From contig NZ_LZKR01000218.1 in the NCBI RefSeq assembly GCF_001672915.1, forward strand, positions 28,470 to 92,469: a DNA stretch of 64,000 nucleotides, given 5' to 3'. Position numbers and translations under genes: made by a program. How positions within the stretch are numbered: the first letter of the stretch is position 1; each line of letters opens with the position of its first letter. The notes under the pieces are model-generated. The model saw only the letters and a list, made by a program, of their open reading frames with translations. It searched no databases and was not told the DNA's origin. Positions 42,177 to 50,221 of this stretch are shown in pieces. The stretch is from Mycobacterium sp. 1245805.9 (GTDB lineage Bacteria > Actinomycetota > Actinomycetes > Mycobacteriales > Mycobacteriaceae).

Positions 42177-43307
42177 TCATCCGCGGGGCGTGCATGGCCC
42201 GCCGTTAGCGGGTGGCTCGACATGTGGCCGCCCATCGGGCTGGGCACTCATCCAAGTCGACCAGATGCCCATCGAATATGGTCCCGGCGCCCCGGCTTTT
42301 TCGTAGAACCCTTGCGGGTCATACACTTTGGCCTCCGGATAGGGCCATGGGCAGGCAACAGACGTGGCCGTTCGAGTCCATTTGATGAGCGCGAAGCCAG
42401 CGCCGTAGGCGAAGTACGCGAGGTTGATGATGACGAGCATCACCGCGAACGATCCCAGAACGGGGCGACCGGCGAAGATGCGAGCTCGTTGGGCCAGCTT
42501 TTCGGCGACCGTGCGCCCGCTGTCGTCGCGATACAACAGCACACCGGACGGGATCATCACCAATGTGACCAGTGATGATTCCCATATCAAGGGAAACTGG
42601 AAGGGGGTTCCCGTGAAGACCGATCCGAACGGGATCACTTGGTCGTAGATGTAGAGCCCGGTCCGAATGTTGGCGATCTCCAAGAAGGCATCGAAGACAA
42701 ACCCGACACCGTAGATGATGGCCGCCAAACTAATCAGCGGATGGCGCCAGACGAACGAGTCGAGTGGCCGTTTGGCCTGAATCTTGCGCAGGATCCAGAC
42801 CGACGGAAAATACGGGCCCAGATAGAAGAAGGCATACAAGATCACGATGAACGGTTCGACGGTGGGCGACAGGGAGACGAGCGGCCAATCCTCCGGCCAG
42901 TGCCAGAGCTGCGGGTTGTACACGGCGTAAGGGGCCCAATTCATGATCGGGTCTTGCCAAACAATGACTGTCGTAACGATGGACATCAGCAGAACCGGAT
43001 GCGCTGGCCAGCGTCGCCATGCCCAGAAAAAGACGCCCAGCAATATCACCAGAGACACGAGACTGCCGACCTGGCTGACGGTCATCCACGTCGAGCTGCT
43101 GATGCCGAACAGGTAGCGCACGGGACGCGGGGCCCCATTGACCTCCGGGTTACGGACCCTGTCGGAGACGGCTCCAGTGCGGGCGTAGTAGGCGATGAGG
43201 CCCACAGTGACGACCGCGACAACGATCCACAGAGCCGTTAGTGAAGGCGATCGACGCGCTTCGGTGTGCGCAACGCTAGCGGACGGCTTCGTTTGTTCGG
43301 CGGTCAT
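42177..43307 (-). CDS. AveC/spirocyclase-like integral membrane protein
   Basis: 376 residues with about eight membrane helices (for example LTALWIVVAVVTVGLIAYYA, VSQVGSLVSLVILLGVFFWAW, VEPFIVILYAFFYLGPYFPSVWIL, VLGSFAVMLVIINLAYFAYGAGFALI). Conserved-looking loops include QDPIMNWAPYAVYNPQLWHWPEDWP and FDAFLEIANIRTGLYIYDQVIP. This pattern is that of proteins annotated as spirocyclase AveC family in mycobacteria, named for the avermectin spiroketal enzyme. Function in Mycobacterium is not established. The gene is led by two tandem 24-bp operators and is co-transcribed with a P450. Confidence 0.6.
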   Translation of the reverse strand: MTAEQTKPSASVAHTEARRSPSLTALWIVVAVVTVGLIAYYARTGAVSDRVRNPEVNGAPRPVRYLFGISSSTWMTVSQVGSLVSLVILLGVFFWAWRRWPAHPVLLMSIVTTVIVWQDPIMNWAPYAVYNPQLWHWPEDWPLVSLSPTVEPFIVILYAFFYLGPYFPSVWILRKIQAKRPLDSFVWRHPLISLAAIIYGVGFVFDAFLEIANIRTGLYIYDQVIPFGSVFTGTPFQFPLIWESSLVTLVMIPSGVLLYRDDSGRTVAEKLAQRARIFAGRPVLGSFAVMLVIINLAYFAYGAGFALIKWTRTATSVACPWPYPEAKVYDPQGFYEKAGAPGPYSMGIWSTWMSAQPDGRPHVEPPANGGPCTPRG

Positions 43308-43427
43308 CGGTCGGCCCGCCTACCCGATCCGAAGCAGCGCCGGGCCAGGACGGCTTCGCAAGCAGCGGGTTTGTTGGGGGAACCTGGCTGTCGCCTCATA
43401 GGTCACTAAACCTCTCCACCGGGCCGA

Positions 43428-43451
43428 TAACCACACGACCGCGTGTAGTTA
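43428..43451. promoter_or_regulatory. TetR-type operator B2 (best copy of the palindrome)
   Basis: Left half TAACCACACG, spacer ACCG, right half CGTGTAGTTA: the two halves are inverted repeats with one mismatch-free pairing at every position outside the spacer. Lies 121 bp upstream of the AveC-like start and four bases from copy B1. Confidence 0.7.
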
Positions 43452-43455
43452 AAAA

Positions 43456-43479
43456 ATACTCTACGACATCGTATGATTA
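43456..43479. promoter_or_regulatory. TetR-type operator B1 overlapping the AveC-P450 promoter
   Basis: Left half ATACTCTACG, spacer ACAT, right half CGTATGATTA. On the minus strand it directly follows a TTGACA (complement of 43480-43485), the same arrangement as at the Rieske promoter. Two operators in tandem at both loci suggest cooperative binding. Confidence 0.65.
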
Positions 43480-43489
43480 TGTCAATGGC

Positions 43490-44182
43490 GCAGTGCGCGG
43501 GCCGCACATCATGTGCACGGTGAAAAGGCGCGTCAAGACCTGTTGGTGTTAGCGAAACTCTCTGCACCGCACCATGCTTTGAGTGTCGGAGCTGGGAATA
43601 TTCCCGCGAACCGGGGCGGTGCAGGCGCTCAGCGGTCTCGGTACGCGCGCGAGTTTTCGTCCTAGGTTGGCAGCTTGGTAGCCAGGTCCAGCACGGTCAC
43701 CGTGTCGGTTCCGGCCTTTTCAATCGTTCCGAGGATCGGAAGCCGAGATCAACATCGGCGGCCTGCGCACGCCAACATGTCCGGAGGTACTGGTCAAAGT
43801 CGCGATGGTTTCAGGGATGATTGGCAGCGTCTCGCATCCCCGTGTCGCCGCGTTCAATGATGCGGCGTTGCGTACCCATTTGTTATCACTCGCGCGGCGC
43901 ATCGTCGAGTAGCGCCAGTCGACGCGCCTCACGGCGTAGTCAAGTCGAAGTGCGGTCTCGTCACGGGTCGCCCGTAACCGGCCGTCACGTCAGCCGCCGG
44001 CGGTAGACGGGCAGGACCAGTTTTGGTGGTCGGGGTCGCAGACTGTTCATCTTCTTCGGTCCTACTGGGCGGCGGCGGCGGCGTTCTCGCCCCAAGGATC
44101 GCAGGAGAGTTGGTGCGGTGCGTGGCGGCGGCGAGGTCCGCTGCGAGGCCGGTTCAACAAACGTGTGGCACCCCGCGGTGGA
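43490..44182 (+). pseudogene. Non-coding stretch with a possible TetR C-terminal remnant
   Basis: About 690 bp without an intact gene. A 56-codon plus-strand frame ending at 43912 reads EINIGGLRTPTCPEVLVKV, then AMVSGMIGSVSHPRVAAF, then LSLARRIVE and stop. It looks like the C-terminal end of a helical regulator, but has no start or upstream domain. The rest shows no ORF or repeat I could support. Together with the broken genes at 45.1-45.9 kb this marks a decayed zone. Confidence 0.3.
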
Positions 44183-45112
44183 TTACGTCGCGAGAAAGTC
44201 GCGCATGGTCGCCAGCCGGTGGTGGTGAAACCGTTGCGCAAGAGGGTTTTTGGTGCGTACTTGATCGAATCCGTGGTAGGCACCGGTAACGATGTAAAGT
44301 TGTGTGGAAACTCCTGCTTGCCGTAAACGGGTGGCGTAGTCGAGGTTTTCGTCGTGGAAGAGGTCGGCGGTGCCGACGCCGATCCAGGTGGGCGGGAGCC
44401 CAGTCAGGTCTTTGCGGCGGCTCGGAGCGGCGTAGGCGCTGACGCCTTCGGCGGCGGGTTCGCAACCCAGGTAACTGCGCCAGCCGAAGGCGTTGTCTTC
44501 GGGCGTCCATCCGCGAGCACCGGTGAGGGTAGATCGTGTGACGGTACGGTCGTCGAGCATCGGATAGACCAGAACCTGACCGGCTAGACCGACAAGTCCG
44601 GTATCCAGGCACCGCAACGCCAGCGCTGCGGCTAGTCCCCCACCGGCTGATACGCCGGCGACCAGTATTCGTGATCGGTCGACGTCCTCTCGCGCGGCCA
44701 GCCATCGCAGAGCGGCGTAGCAGTCGTCCAATGCTGCGGGGTAAGGATGCTCGGGGGCGAGCCGGTATTCCACGCTGACGACCGACGCCCCGAGCTCATG
44801 CGCAGTCTTGGCTACGAGACGCTCGTCCATGCGGGCACATCCCGCTATGTAGCCGCCGCCGTGGATCCACAACACGGCCGGTGAATTGTCGGCCAGATCG
44901 TGGGGCCGGTGAACTCGGACGCTGGCGGTGGGCGAAACCGCGACGACGTCGACGTCACGCGCGGCCTGGAGCAGCCCCATGAACGACGTTTGGGCTCGCA
45001 TTACCCGCAGGTGTCTGGCGAACAGGCCGTTACGGTACGGCAGCAGCCGGGCGAGGCGGCGAAGCGATGGGTCAATGTTTTCCAGCGCGGTAGCCTCGGC
45101 TTGCGTGGTCAT
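44183..45112 (-). CDS. Alpha/beta hydrolase-3 family esterase (HSL type)
   Basis: 309 residues. Oxyanion motif LWIHGGGYIAG, nucleophile Ser in LVAGVSAGGGLAAALAL, acid in GTADLFHDEN and His in GAYHGFDQ. These are the hormone-sensitive-lipase group features (Lip proteins of mycobacteria). It would hydrolyse esters of medium size in the cytosol. The gene stands alone, flanked on both sides by non-coding or decayed DNA. Confidence 0.9.
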   Translation of the reverse strand: MTTQAEATALENIDPSLRRLARLLPYRNGLFARHLRVMRAQTSFMGLLQAARDVDVVAVSPTASVRVHRPHDLADNSPAVLWIHGGGYIAGCARMDERLVAKTAHELGASVVSVEYRLAPEHPYPAALDDCYAALRWLAAREDVDRSRILVAGVSAGGGLAAALALRCLDTGLVGLAGQVLVYPMLDDRTVTRSTLTGARGWTPEDNAFGWRSYLGCEPAAEGVSAYAAPSRRKDLTGLPPTWIGVGTADLFHDENLDYATRLRQAGVSTQLYIVTGAYHGFDQVRTKNPLAQRFHHHRLATMRDFLAT

Positions 45113-45428
45113 CGCATTTCCTCCGTGATGTCGTGTCGGCGATTACTGGCTGTTCGACCGCGGCGGTGATTGACGCGGGGGGTCGATTCAACTGGGTGTG
45201 AGCTAGCCGGTATTGCATCGGCCAGCTCCTGCATGAAGCGCCCGGCACTGGCCTGCGCGCCATCGATCTTGCCTTGGGCACCGGGTTAATCACCAGCCCG
45301 GCATGATCGGAATGACCCTGGCGGCCACAGGATTGGTAACACTGCCACCAAAAATCGCAGGCCGCGACCGCAAGGACGGGCGCGATAAGCATCACCGATC
45401 CCACTGTCTTGACCCAATGATTGTTCAC
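45113..45428 (-). pseudogene. Lipoprotein-like remnant upstream of the esterase gene
   Basis: A minus-strand frame starting at 45428 begins MNNHWVKTVGSVMLIAPVLAVAAC, a convincing lipoprotein signal with lipobox LAVAAC. What follows (DFWWQCYQSCGRQGHSD) is not protein-like, and another frame further on reads GKIDGAQASAGRFMQELADA, which is. A frameshift within a former small lipoprotein gene would explain this. The same open frame runs into the esterase gene and has no support there. Confidence 0.3.
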
Positions 45429-45910
45429 TCACCCCTCGGTGCGGGCACGCCATCACCGACTCGATCTTTCCGACTGACCCGGGCAGAGCTCGACGATATC
45501 GTGAGAGCGTCGCCGACCGCCGTGTCGTCGGTCAGCGCGCCCGTGATCGCGGCCGTTGCGGCCACTGACGGGGTCAACCCTTCGGCGACGAGCCGTCCGG
45601 CGGCGATTAGCACGCGAGTGGACGCGACTTCGCGTAATCCGTGGCTCTCCGAGCGCCGGATTGCCCGGCCCAATCGCACCAGCTCGCCGGCCGTGGCGCG
45701 GCCAATTCCGGCTTCATGTGCGACGATCGCCTCCTCGATCTCGGGGCGGGGAAACCCGAACTCGATGGCGACCATCCGTTGCCGCGTAAAGTCCTTGAGA
45801 TCCTTCAGCACGCTCTGATAGCCGGGGTTGTACGACACGGCGAGTCCGAATCCCGGTGCAGCATCCATTGTTTGTCCGACACGATCGATGGGAAGCTGGC
45901 GACCGGTCAT
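45425..45910 (-). pseudogene. Truncated NirQ/CbbQ-type AAA+ ATPase (C-terminal part only)
   Basis: 161 residues from ATG at 45910 (ATGA overlap with the fusion gene). It reads PIDRVGQTMDAAPGFGLAV, SYNPGYQSVLKDLKDFTRQR, then a helical C-terminus with EEAIVAHEAGI, EVASTRVLIAAGRL and LTDDTAVGD. This is the second half of MoxR-group NirQ/NorQ/CbbQ ATPases. The Walker A and B motifs that should precede it are missing, because upstream sequence is now the FAH-MBL gene. It is therefore a 5'-truncated gene, although its start is placed as if translated. The frame extending to 47614 is an antisense-like shadow of the fusion gene. Confidence 0.65.
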
Positions 45911-47847
45911 GGGGTGTGTTTGGCGAGCCACTCCGCCTGCATCACCAGCAGGGCCATTGCCTCCAATTGCGGTGTGTTGGAATCGAGTTCGCGGTAGCGC
46001 TGATAGACGTTGACGACGACGCGCTCGGCATCCAGCCAGGTCGCGTACTCGCCGAGGTCGATGGTGTCGGCGGCCTCGGACCAGGACAGGCCTTTGCGGT
46101 AGGCGGCCTCGGCCTGTTCGGCGACGTGCGCGAGATATCCACGGACCGCGCTGATCCCGTCCGGATCGGTGACCGGACCGTGGCCGGGCACCACGATCGG
46201 GGCGTCGAGCGCGATCATCACATCGCATGCCCTGATCCAGTTGGCGATCGGGCCGGCCCACACGATCGGGGTGCAGCCGATGAACAGCAGGTCGCCGCCG
46301 AACAGCACCCCGGCATCGGGCACGTGCACCACCGAGTCGGCGGCGGTGTGGGCCGGGCCCAGGTTCAGCAGGTCGATCCGGCGCCCGCCGACATCGATCG
46401 TCAGCTCGTAATCGAACGTCTGGTCGGCGTTGCGCAGTGTGATGCCGCTGAAGTCGAAGTGCCCGAATCGATCTCGCACGTACGGGGTGGCGACCGGGCC
46501 GAGGTTGGCGGTCTGCGTCATGGCCAGCATCTCGGGCGCCATCCCGTGCGCGATCTCGTCGGCAGTGCCCTGCGCGGCGATGATGCGCACCGACGCGTCC
46601 AGCAGCTGGTTGCCGTGGGTGTGGTCGCCGTTGGAGTGGGTGATCAGGGCGTCGGTGATGGGAGCGGATGAGGTGACGGGCCGCATCGCGGCGAGCATTT
46701 CTCGGGTCAGCGCCAGGTCGAACAGCGTGTCGACGAGCAGTGACGCGCCGTCGCCGGCGATCAGCCCGGCGTTGCTCCACCCGTACCCGCCGTCCGGCAG
46801 TGTCCACGCCCACACCCGGTCGGCCACCTCGTGCAGGCCGCGGGTGTAGGGCACCTTCGCCGGGGCCCGGTTGACCCGGACCGGGGCGGGCGCGGCGTCC
46901 GGGTTGCGCCGGGCTGCCAAGGGATGCGGCGGGCCGCTGGCGCGCACGGTTTGCCGGGTCTCCCCCAATCCTTCGACCCGCAGGGTGACGACGTCGCCGT
47001 CGTGCAGCCAGCCCGGAAACGATTCCAGCGCAGCGGGATTGAGGTGCTCGACGAGCGTGCAGGTGGGCACGGTTCCGGAGCCGACGACGTCGCCGGGCGT
47101 GAGCGGCACGCCGCGCGAGGCGTATGAGATGACCTCGCCGAAGGTCCAGTCCATCTGGCCGGTCGACCCCGAGCCGATCACGCGGTCGTTGACCAACGCG
47201 GTCACCTGCAGGTCGAGCCTGCCGTCCCGCCGGTACGGCTCGAGCTCGTCGGGCGTCACCAGGTAGGGCCCCAGCGTGACCCCGCTGTCCTTGCCCTTGC
47301 CCTGCCCGATCGCGAGCTGGCTTTCCCGCTGCTGCAGGTCCCGCGCGGACCAGTCGTTGAAGATGGTGTAGCCGATGATGGCCTTTTCGGCTTGCTCGAC
47401 GGTCAGGTCCTTGCCGCTGACACCGATGACGGCGGCGATCTCCAGTTCGAAGTCCTGCCAGGCACTGCCGGGTGCCGTCGGGGCGTCTTCGTAGGGACCC
47501 AAAACTGTTGTGGGGCAGGCGAAGTAGAACGCCGGGATGCGGTACCAGGTGTCGGCGAGCACCCGGCCGCCGCCCATCGCGGCCTGGCAGTTGCGCATGT
47601 GATCCAAGAAGCACAGGGAGTCCCGGATCGACGGCGGGCGCGGGATCGGCGCCAGCACGGTCACCTCGGCGAGCTGCGCCACCGCCGAGGGGGAACGGAG
47701 CGCGTCCTCGCCGGCCCGGCGCAGCCCGTCGGCGCCGCGTCCGATCAGGTCGAGCAGCGTCACGCCCGCCGGCATGGCGTGGATGGTGTCGCCGGAGAGC
47801 ACCCCGGCGCGTTCCCCGTCATTGCCTCGAAAGGTCAACCACTTCAC
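45907..47847 (-). CDS. Fusion: fumarylacetoacetate hydrolase domain + metallo-beta-lactamase domain (Rv0939-like)
   Basis: 646 residues. Residues 1-320 are an FAH domain (IPRPPSIRDSLCFLDHM, TVLGPYEDAP, DFELEIAAVIGVSGKDL, GDVVGSGTVP). Residues 330-646 are a metallo-beta-lactamase fold with THSNGDHTHGN (His404, Asp408, His409), GPAHTAADSVVHVP and VPGHGPV. A protein of the same length and composition follows ligD in M. tuberculosis (Rv0939, from memory). The start overlaps the ligD stop (ATGA). A two-step hydrolysis of one substrate is the natural reading, but the pathway is unknown. Confidence 0.88.
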   Translation of the reverse strand: MKWLTFRGNDGERAGVLSGDTIHAMPAGVTLLDLIGRGADGLRRAGEDALRSPSAVAQLAEVTVLAPIPRPPSIRDSLCFLDHMRNCQAAMGGGRVLADTWYRIPAFYFACPTTVLGPYEDAPTAPGSAWQDFELEIAAVIGVSGKDLTVEQAEKAIIGYTIFNDWSARDLQQRESQLAIGQGKGKDSGVTLGPYLVTPDELEPYRRDGRLDLQVTALVNDRVIGSGSTGQMDWTFGEVISYASRGVPLTPGDVVGSGTVPTCTLVEHLNPAALESFPGWLHDGDVVTLRVEGLGETRQTVRASGPPHPLAARRNPDAAPAPVRVNRAPAKVPYTRGLHEVADRVWAWTLPDGGYGWSNAGLIAGDGASLLVDTLFDLALTREMLAAMRPVTSSAPITDALITHSNGDHTHGNQLLDASVRIIAAQGTADEIAHGMAPEMLAMTQTANLGPVATPYVRDRFGHFDFSGITLRNADQTFDYELTIDVGGRRIDLLNLGPAHTAADSVVHVPDAGVLFGGDLLFIGCTPIVWAGPIANWIRACDVMIALDAPIVVPGHGPVTDPDGISAVRGYLAHVAEQAEAAYRKGLSWSEAADTIDLGEYATWLDAERVVVNVYQRYRELDSNTPQLEAMALLVMQAEWLAKHTP

Positions 47848-50099
47848 TCTCGCACCACCTCACTCGGTTCCTTGTCCGGCCGCAGCCCACGCCAACTGGA
47901 TTGACGCAGACGGTCATCCGGCGTCCATTCGCTGTAGCGCACCTCGCCGACCAGGACCGGTTCGACGAACGTCACCCCCTTGGTGTCCTGACGCGGCAGC
48001 GGGGGGTGGAACGGGGATTGGTCGGTCTGCAACGGCGCCAACGTCTTCTTCAGGTTCGCCAGGTCACGCTCGGTGAAACCGGTGCCGACGCGTCCGGCGA
48101 AGCGCAAACCGTCCGGGCCCGGGATTCCCATCAGCAGCGAGCCGATGCCACTGGTGCGCCCGCCCTCGCCCGCCTTCCAGCCGCCGATGACGACTTCCTG
48201 GGTGTTCCAGTTCTTGTCCTTGATCCAGGACGCCGAACGCCGGCCCGGCTGATAGGTGGAGTCACGCCTTTTCCCGACGACGCCCTCCCAGCCGTACTTC
48301 AGTGAGTGCTCGAGCGCTTGGGCGCCGTCACCGGGCAACAGGTCGGGGACGATCAGATTGCTTGCGGCGGCGAGGAATTCCAGCAACTTTCGCCGGTCGG
48401 AGTAGCGCGCCCGCAGCAGCGAGCGGCCGTCCAGGTAGAGCAGGTCGAACGCCCAGTACTCGACGCGGGCGCCGCGACCCCGGTTCTGCATCGCATGGAA
48501 GCTGGGCACCCCGTTCTCGTCCAGAATCACGGCCTCGCCATCCAGCACCACGTGATGCTCGGCCAGATCGGCTGCCAGCGAGCGTAATTCGGGATATTCC
48601 TTGGTGACTTCGCGGCCGCGACGGGACCGGATCCGCAAGTCGCCGTGATCCACCTCCACCAGCAGCCGGTAGCCGTCCCATTTGCCCTCGAATGCCCACT
48701 GCCCGGCCTTGAGCGCGGCCACCGAACCCTCCGAGGCGAGCATCGGGGTGATCGTGTCGAACTCGAAGACCTTCTGGTCCTTCATCCGGTGCGCCAGCCA
48801 CTGGTCGCCGTTGGTTTGAATCAGCGCGTAGCGCCCGGAGATCCGGTTGCCGTGCAGGTTGACGATGACCTCATCGTCCTGAAACTTCTCCGCCTCGTAC
48901 GTGCCGGCGTCCCAGATGACCACCTTGCCGGCGCCGTACTCGCCCTTGGGGATGTTTCCCTCGAACGAGCCGTACTCGAGGGGATGGTCCTCGGTGTGCA
49001 CCGCCAGGTGGTTGACCGACGGGGTGTCGGGCAGGTTCTTCGGAACCGCCCACGACACCAGCACGCCGTCGCGCTCCAGCCGGAAGTCGTAGTGCAGGCG
49101 ACGGGCGTGGTGCTCCTGGATGACGAACGAATTGCCTTGGCCGGTAACTGGTCTCGCGGCGGGCACCGGTTCCGGAGTCTTCGACGCGTCCCGCATGCTG
49201 CGATACTTGCTGAGCCGGTCGCTGACCGGCACGTCGGCGTCGAGCTCCGCCAGCAGATCGCCGTCGCGGGCCACCCGGTCGAGCACTTCGTCGTAGCGCA
49301 GCTGACCCACCGACGGGTCTTCGAGTTCCTCCCAGGTGCGCGGCGCCGCGACGGTGGGATGTTCGCGCCCGCGCAGCGAGTACGGCGCGATCGTGGTCTT
49401 GGAGCCGTTGTTCTGGCTCCAGTCGAGGAAGACCTTGCCCGCCCGCAGGCTCTTGGTCATGGTCGAGGTGACCAGCTTGGGCATCGCCGTTTCCAGTTGC
49501 TGGGCAACGCGTTTGGCCAGCACGGTGGCACCCTTGCTGCTCACCGGTTTGTCCAGCGGCGCGTAGAGGTGCACCCCCTTGCTGCCGCTGGTGAGCGGAA
49601 AGGTGGTCAGCCCGATGCCGCCCATCAGGTCCCGCACCGCGTGGGCGACCTCGCACAATTGCGGCATCGTCACGCCTTCGCCGGGATCTAGGTCGAACAC
49701 CAATCGCGTTGCGGGGCCGGGCTTGAGCTCCTCGGCCTTGCTTCGGGTCCACTCGGCGACGAAGCGCCACTGCGGGACGTGCACCTCCAGCGCCGCCTGC
49801 TGCGCGATCCAGGCCAGCCCGTCGAGGCTGTCGATGATCGGATAGGTCGTCGTCCCCGACCGGTGGGTGACGCTGGCTCGCGGCAGCCAGTCGGGCGCCG
49901 AGGACGCCAGCTGCTTTTCGAAGAACGACTCCTGCTCGACGCCGTTGGGCCAGCGCTTGCGGGTGGCCGCGCGTCCGGCGATGTGCGGCAGCATCACCTC
50001 GGCGATGCGCGTGTAGTAGTCGAAGATGTCGGCCTTCGTCGTTCCGGTGGCGGGGTACAGCACCTTGTCGGCGTTGGTGAGCTTCACCCGTGCTGCCAT
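47844..50099 (-). CDS. ligD: LigD, multifunctional NHEJ DNA ligase
   Basis: 751 residues in the mycobacterial order polymerase-phosphoesterase-ligase. Polymerase/primase (1-290) with the metal Asps in RLVFDLDPGEG (136, 138). Phosphoesterase (about 320-430) with HARRLHYDFRLE (His331, His336, Asp338). ATP-dependent ligase (about 450-751) with the adenylated Lys473 in FEGKWDGYR and GVVGKRRDSTYQPGRRSASWIK. It joins double-strand breaks with Ku, whose gene lies at 55 kb. In M. tuberculosis the two genes are adjacent and divergent; here four sugar genes lie between. Confidence 0.96.
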   Translation of the reverse strand: MAARVKLTNADKVLYPATGTTKADIFDYYTRIAEVMLPHIAGRAATRKRWPNGVEQESFFEKQLASSAPDWLPRASVTHRSGTTTYPIIDSLDGLAWIAQQAALEVHVPQWRFVAEWTRSKAEELKPGPATRLVFDLDPGEGVTMPQLCEVAHAVRDLMGGIGLTTFPLTSGSKGVHLYAPLDKPVSSKGATVLAKRVAQQLETAMPKLVTSTMTKSLRAGKVFLDWSQNNGSKTTIAPYSLRGREHPTVAAPRTWEELEDPSVGQLRYDEVLDRVARDGDLLAELDADVPVSDRLSKYRSMRDASKTPEPVPAARPVTGQGNSFVIQEHHARRLHYDFRLERDGVLVSWAVPKNLPDTPSVNHLAVHTEDHPLEYGSFEGNIPKGEYGAGKVVIWDAGTYEAEKFQDDEVIVNLHGNRISGRYALIQTNGDQWLAHRMKDQKVFEFDTITPMLASEGSVAALKAGQWAFEGKWDGYRLLVEVDHGDLRIRSRRGREVTKEYPELRSLAADLAEHHVVLDGEAVILDENGVPSFHAMQNRGRGARVEYWAFDLLYLDGRSLLRARYSDRRKLLEFLAAASNLIVPDLLPGDGAQALEHSLKYGWEGVVGKRRDSTYQPGRRSASWIKDKNWNTQEVVIGGWKAGEGGRTSGIGSLLMGIPGPDGLRFAGRVGTGFTERDLANLKKTLAPLQTDQSPFHPPLPRQDTKGVTFVEPVLVGEVRYSEWTPDDRLRQSSWRGLRPDKEPSEVVRE

Positions 50100-50221
50100 G
50101 CTGTCAACCTACGCGTTTCAACGCTGTTAACTGCTCTGACCACCGACAATCGGCTTCACTTTCGATTGGTTTTGTGACATCAACCACGGAAGGGTTAAAC
50201 CAGGGACCGCATCGAGGCACA

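Noticed and set aside
45425..47614. A 729-codon open frame on the minus strand
   Set aside because: Most of it is the Arg/Gly/Pro-rich out-of-frame image of the FAH-MBL fusion gene. Only its last 161 codons have real protein character and are reported separately.
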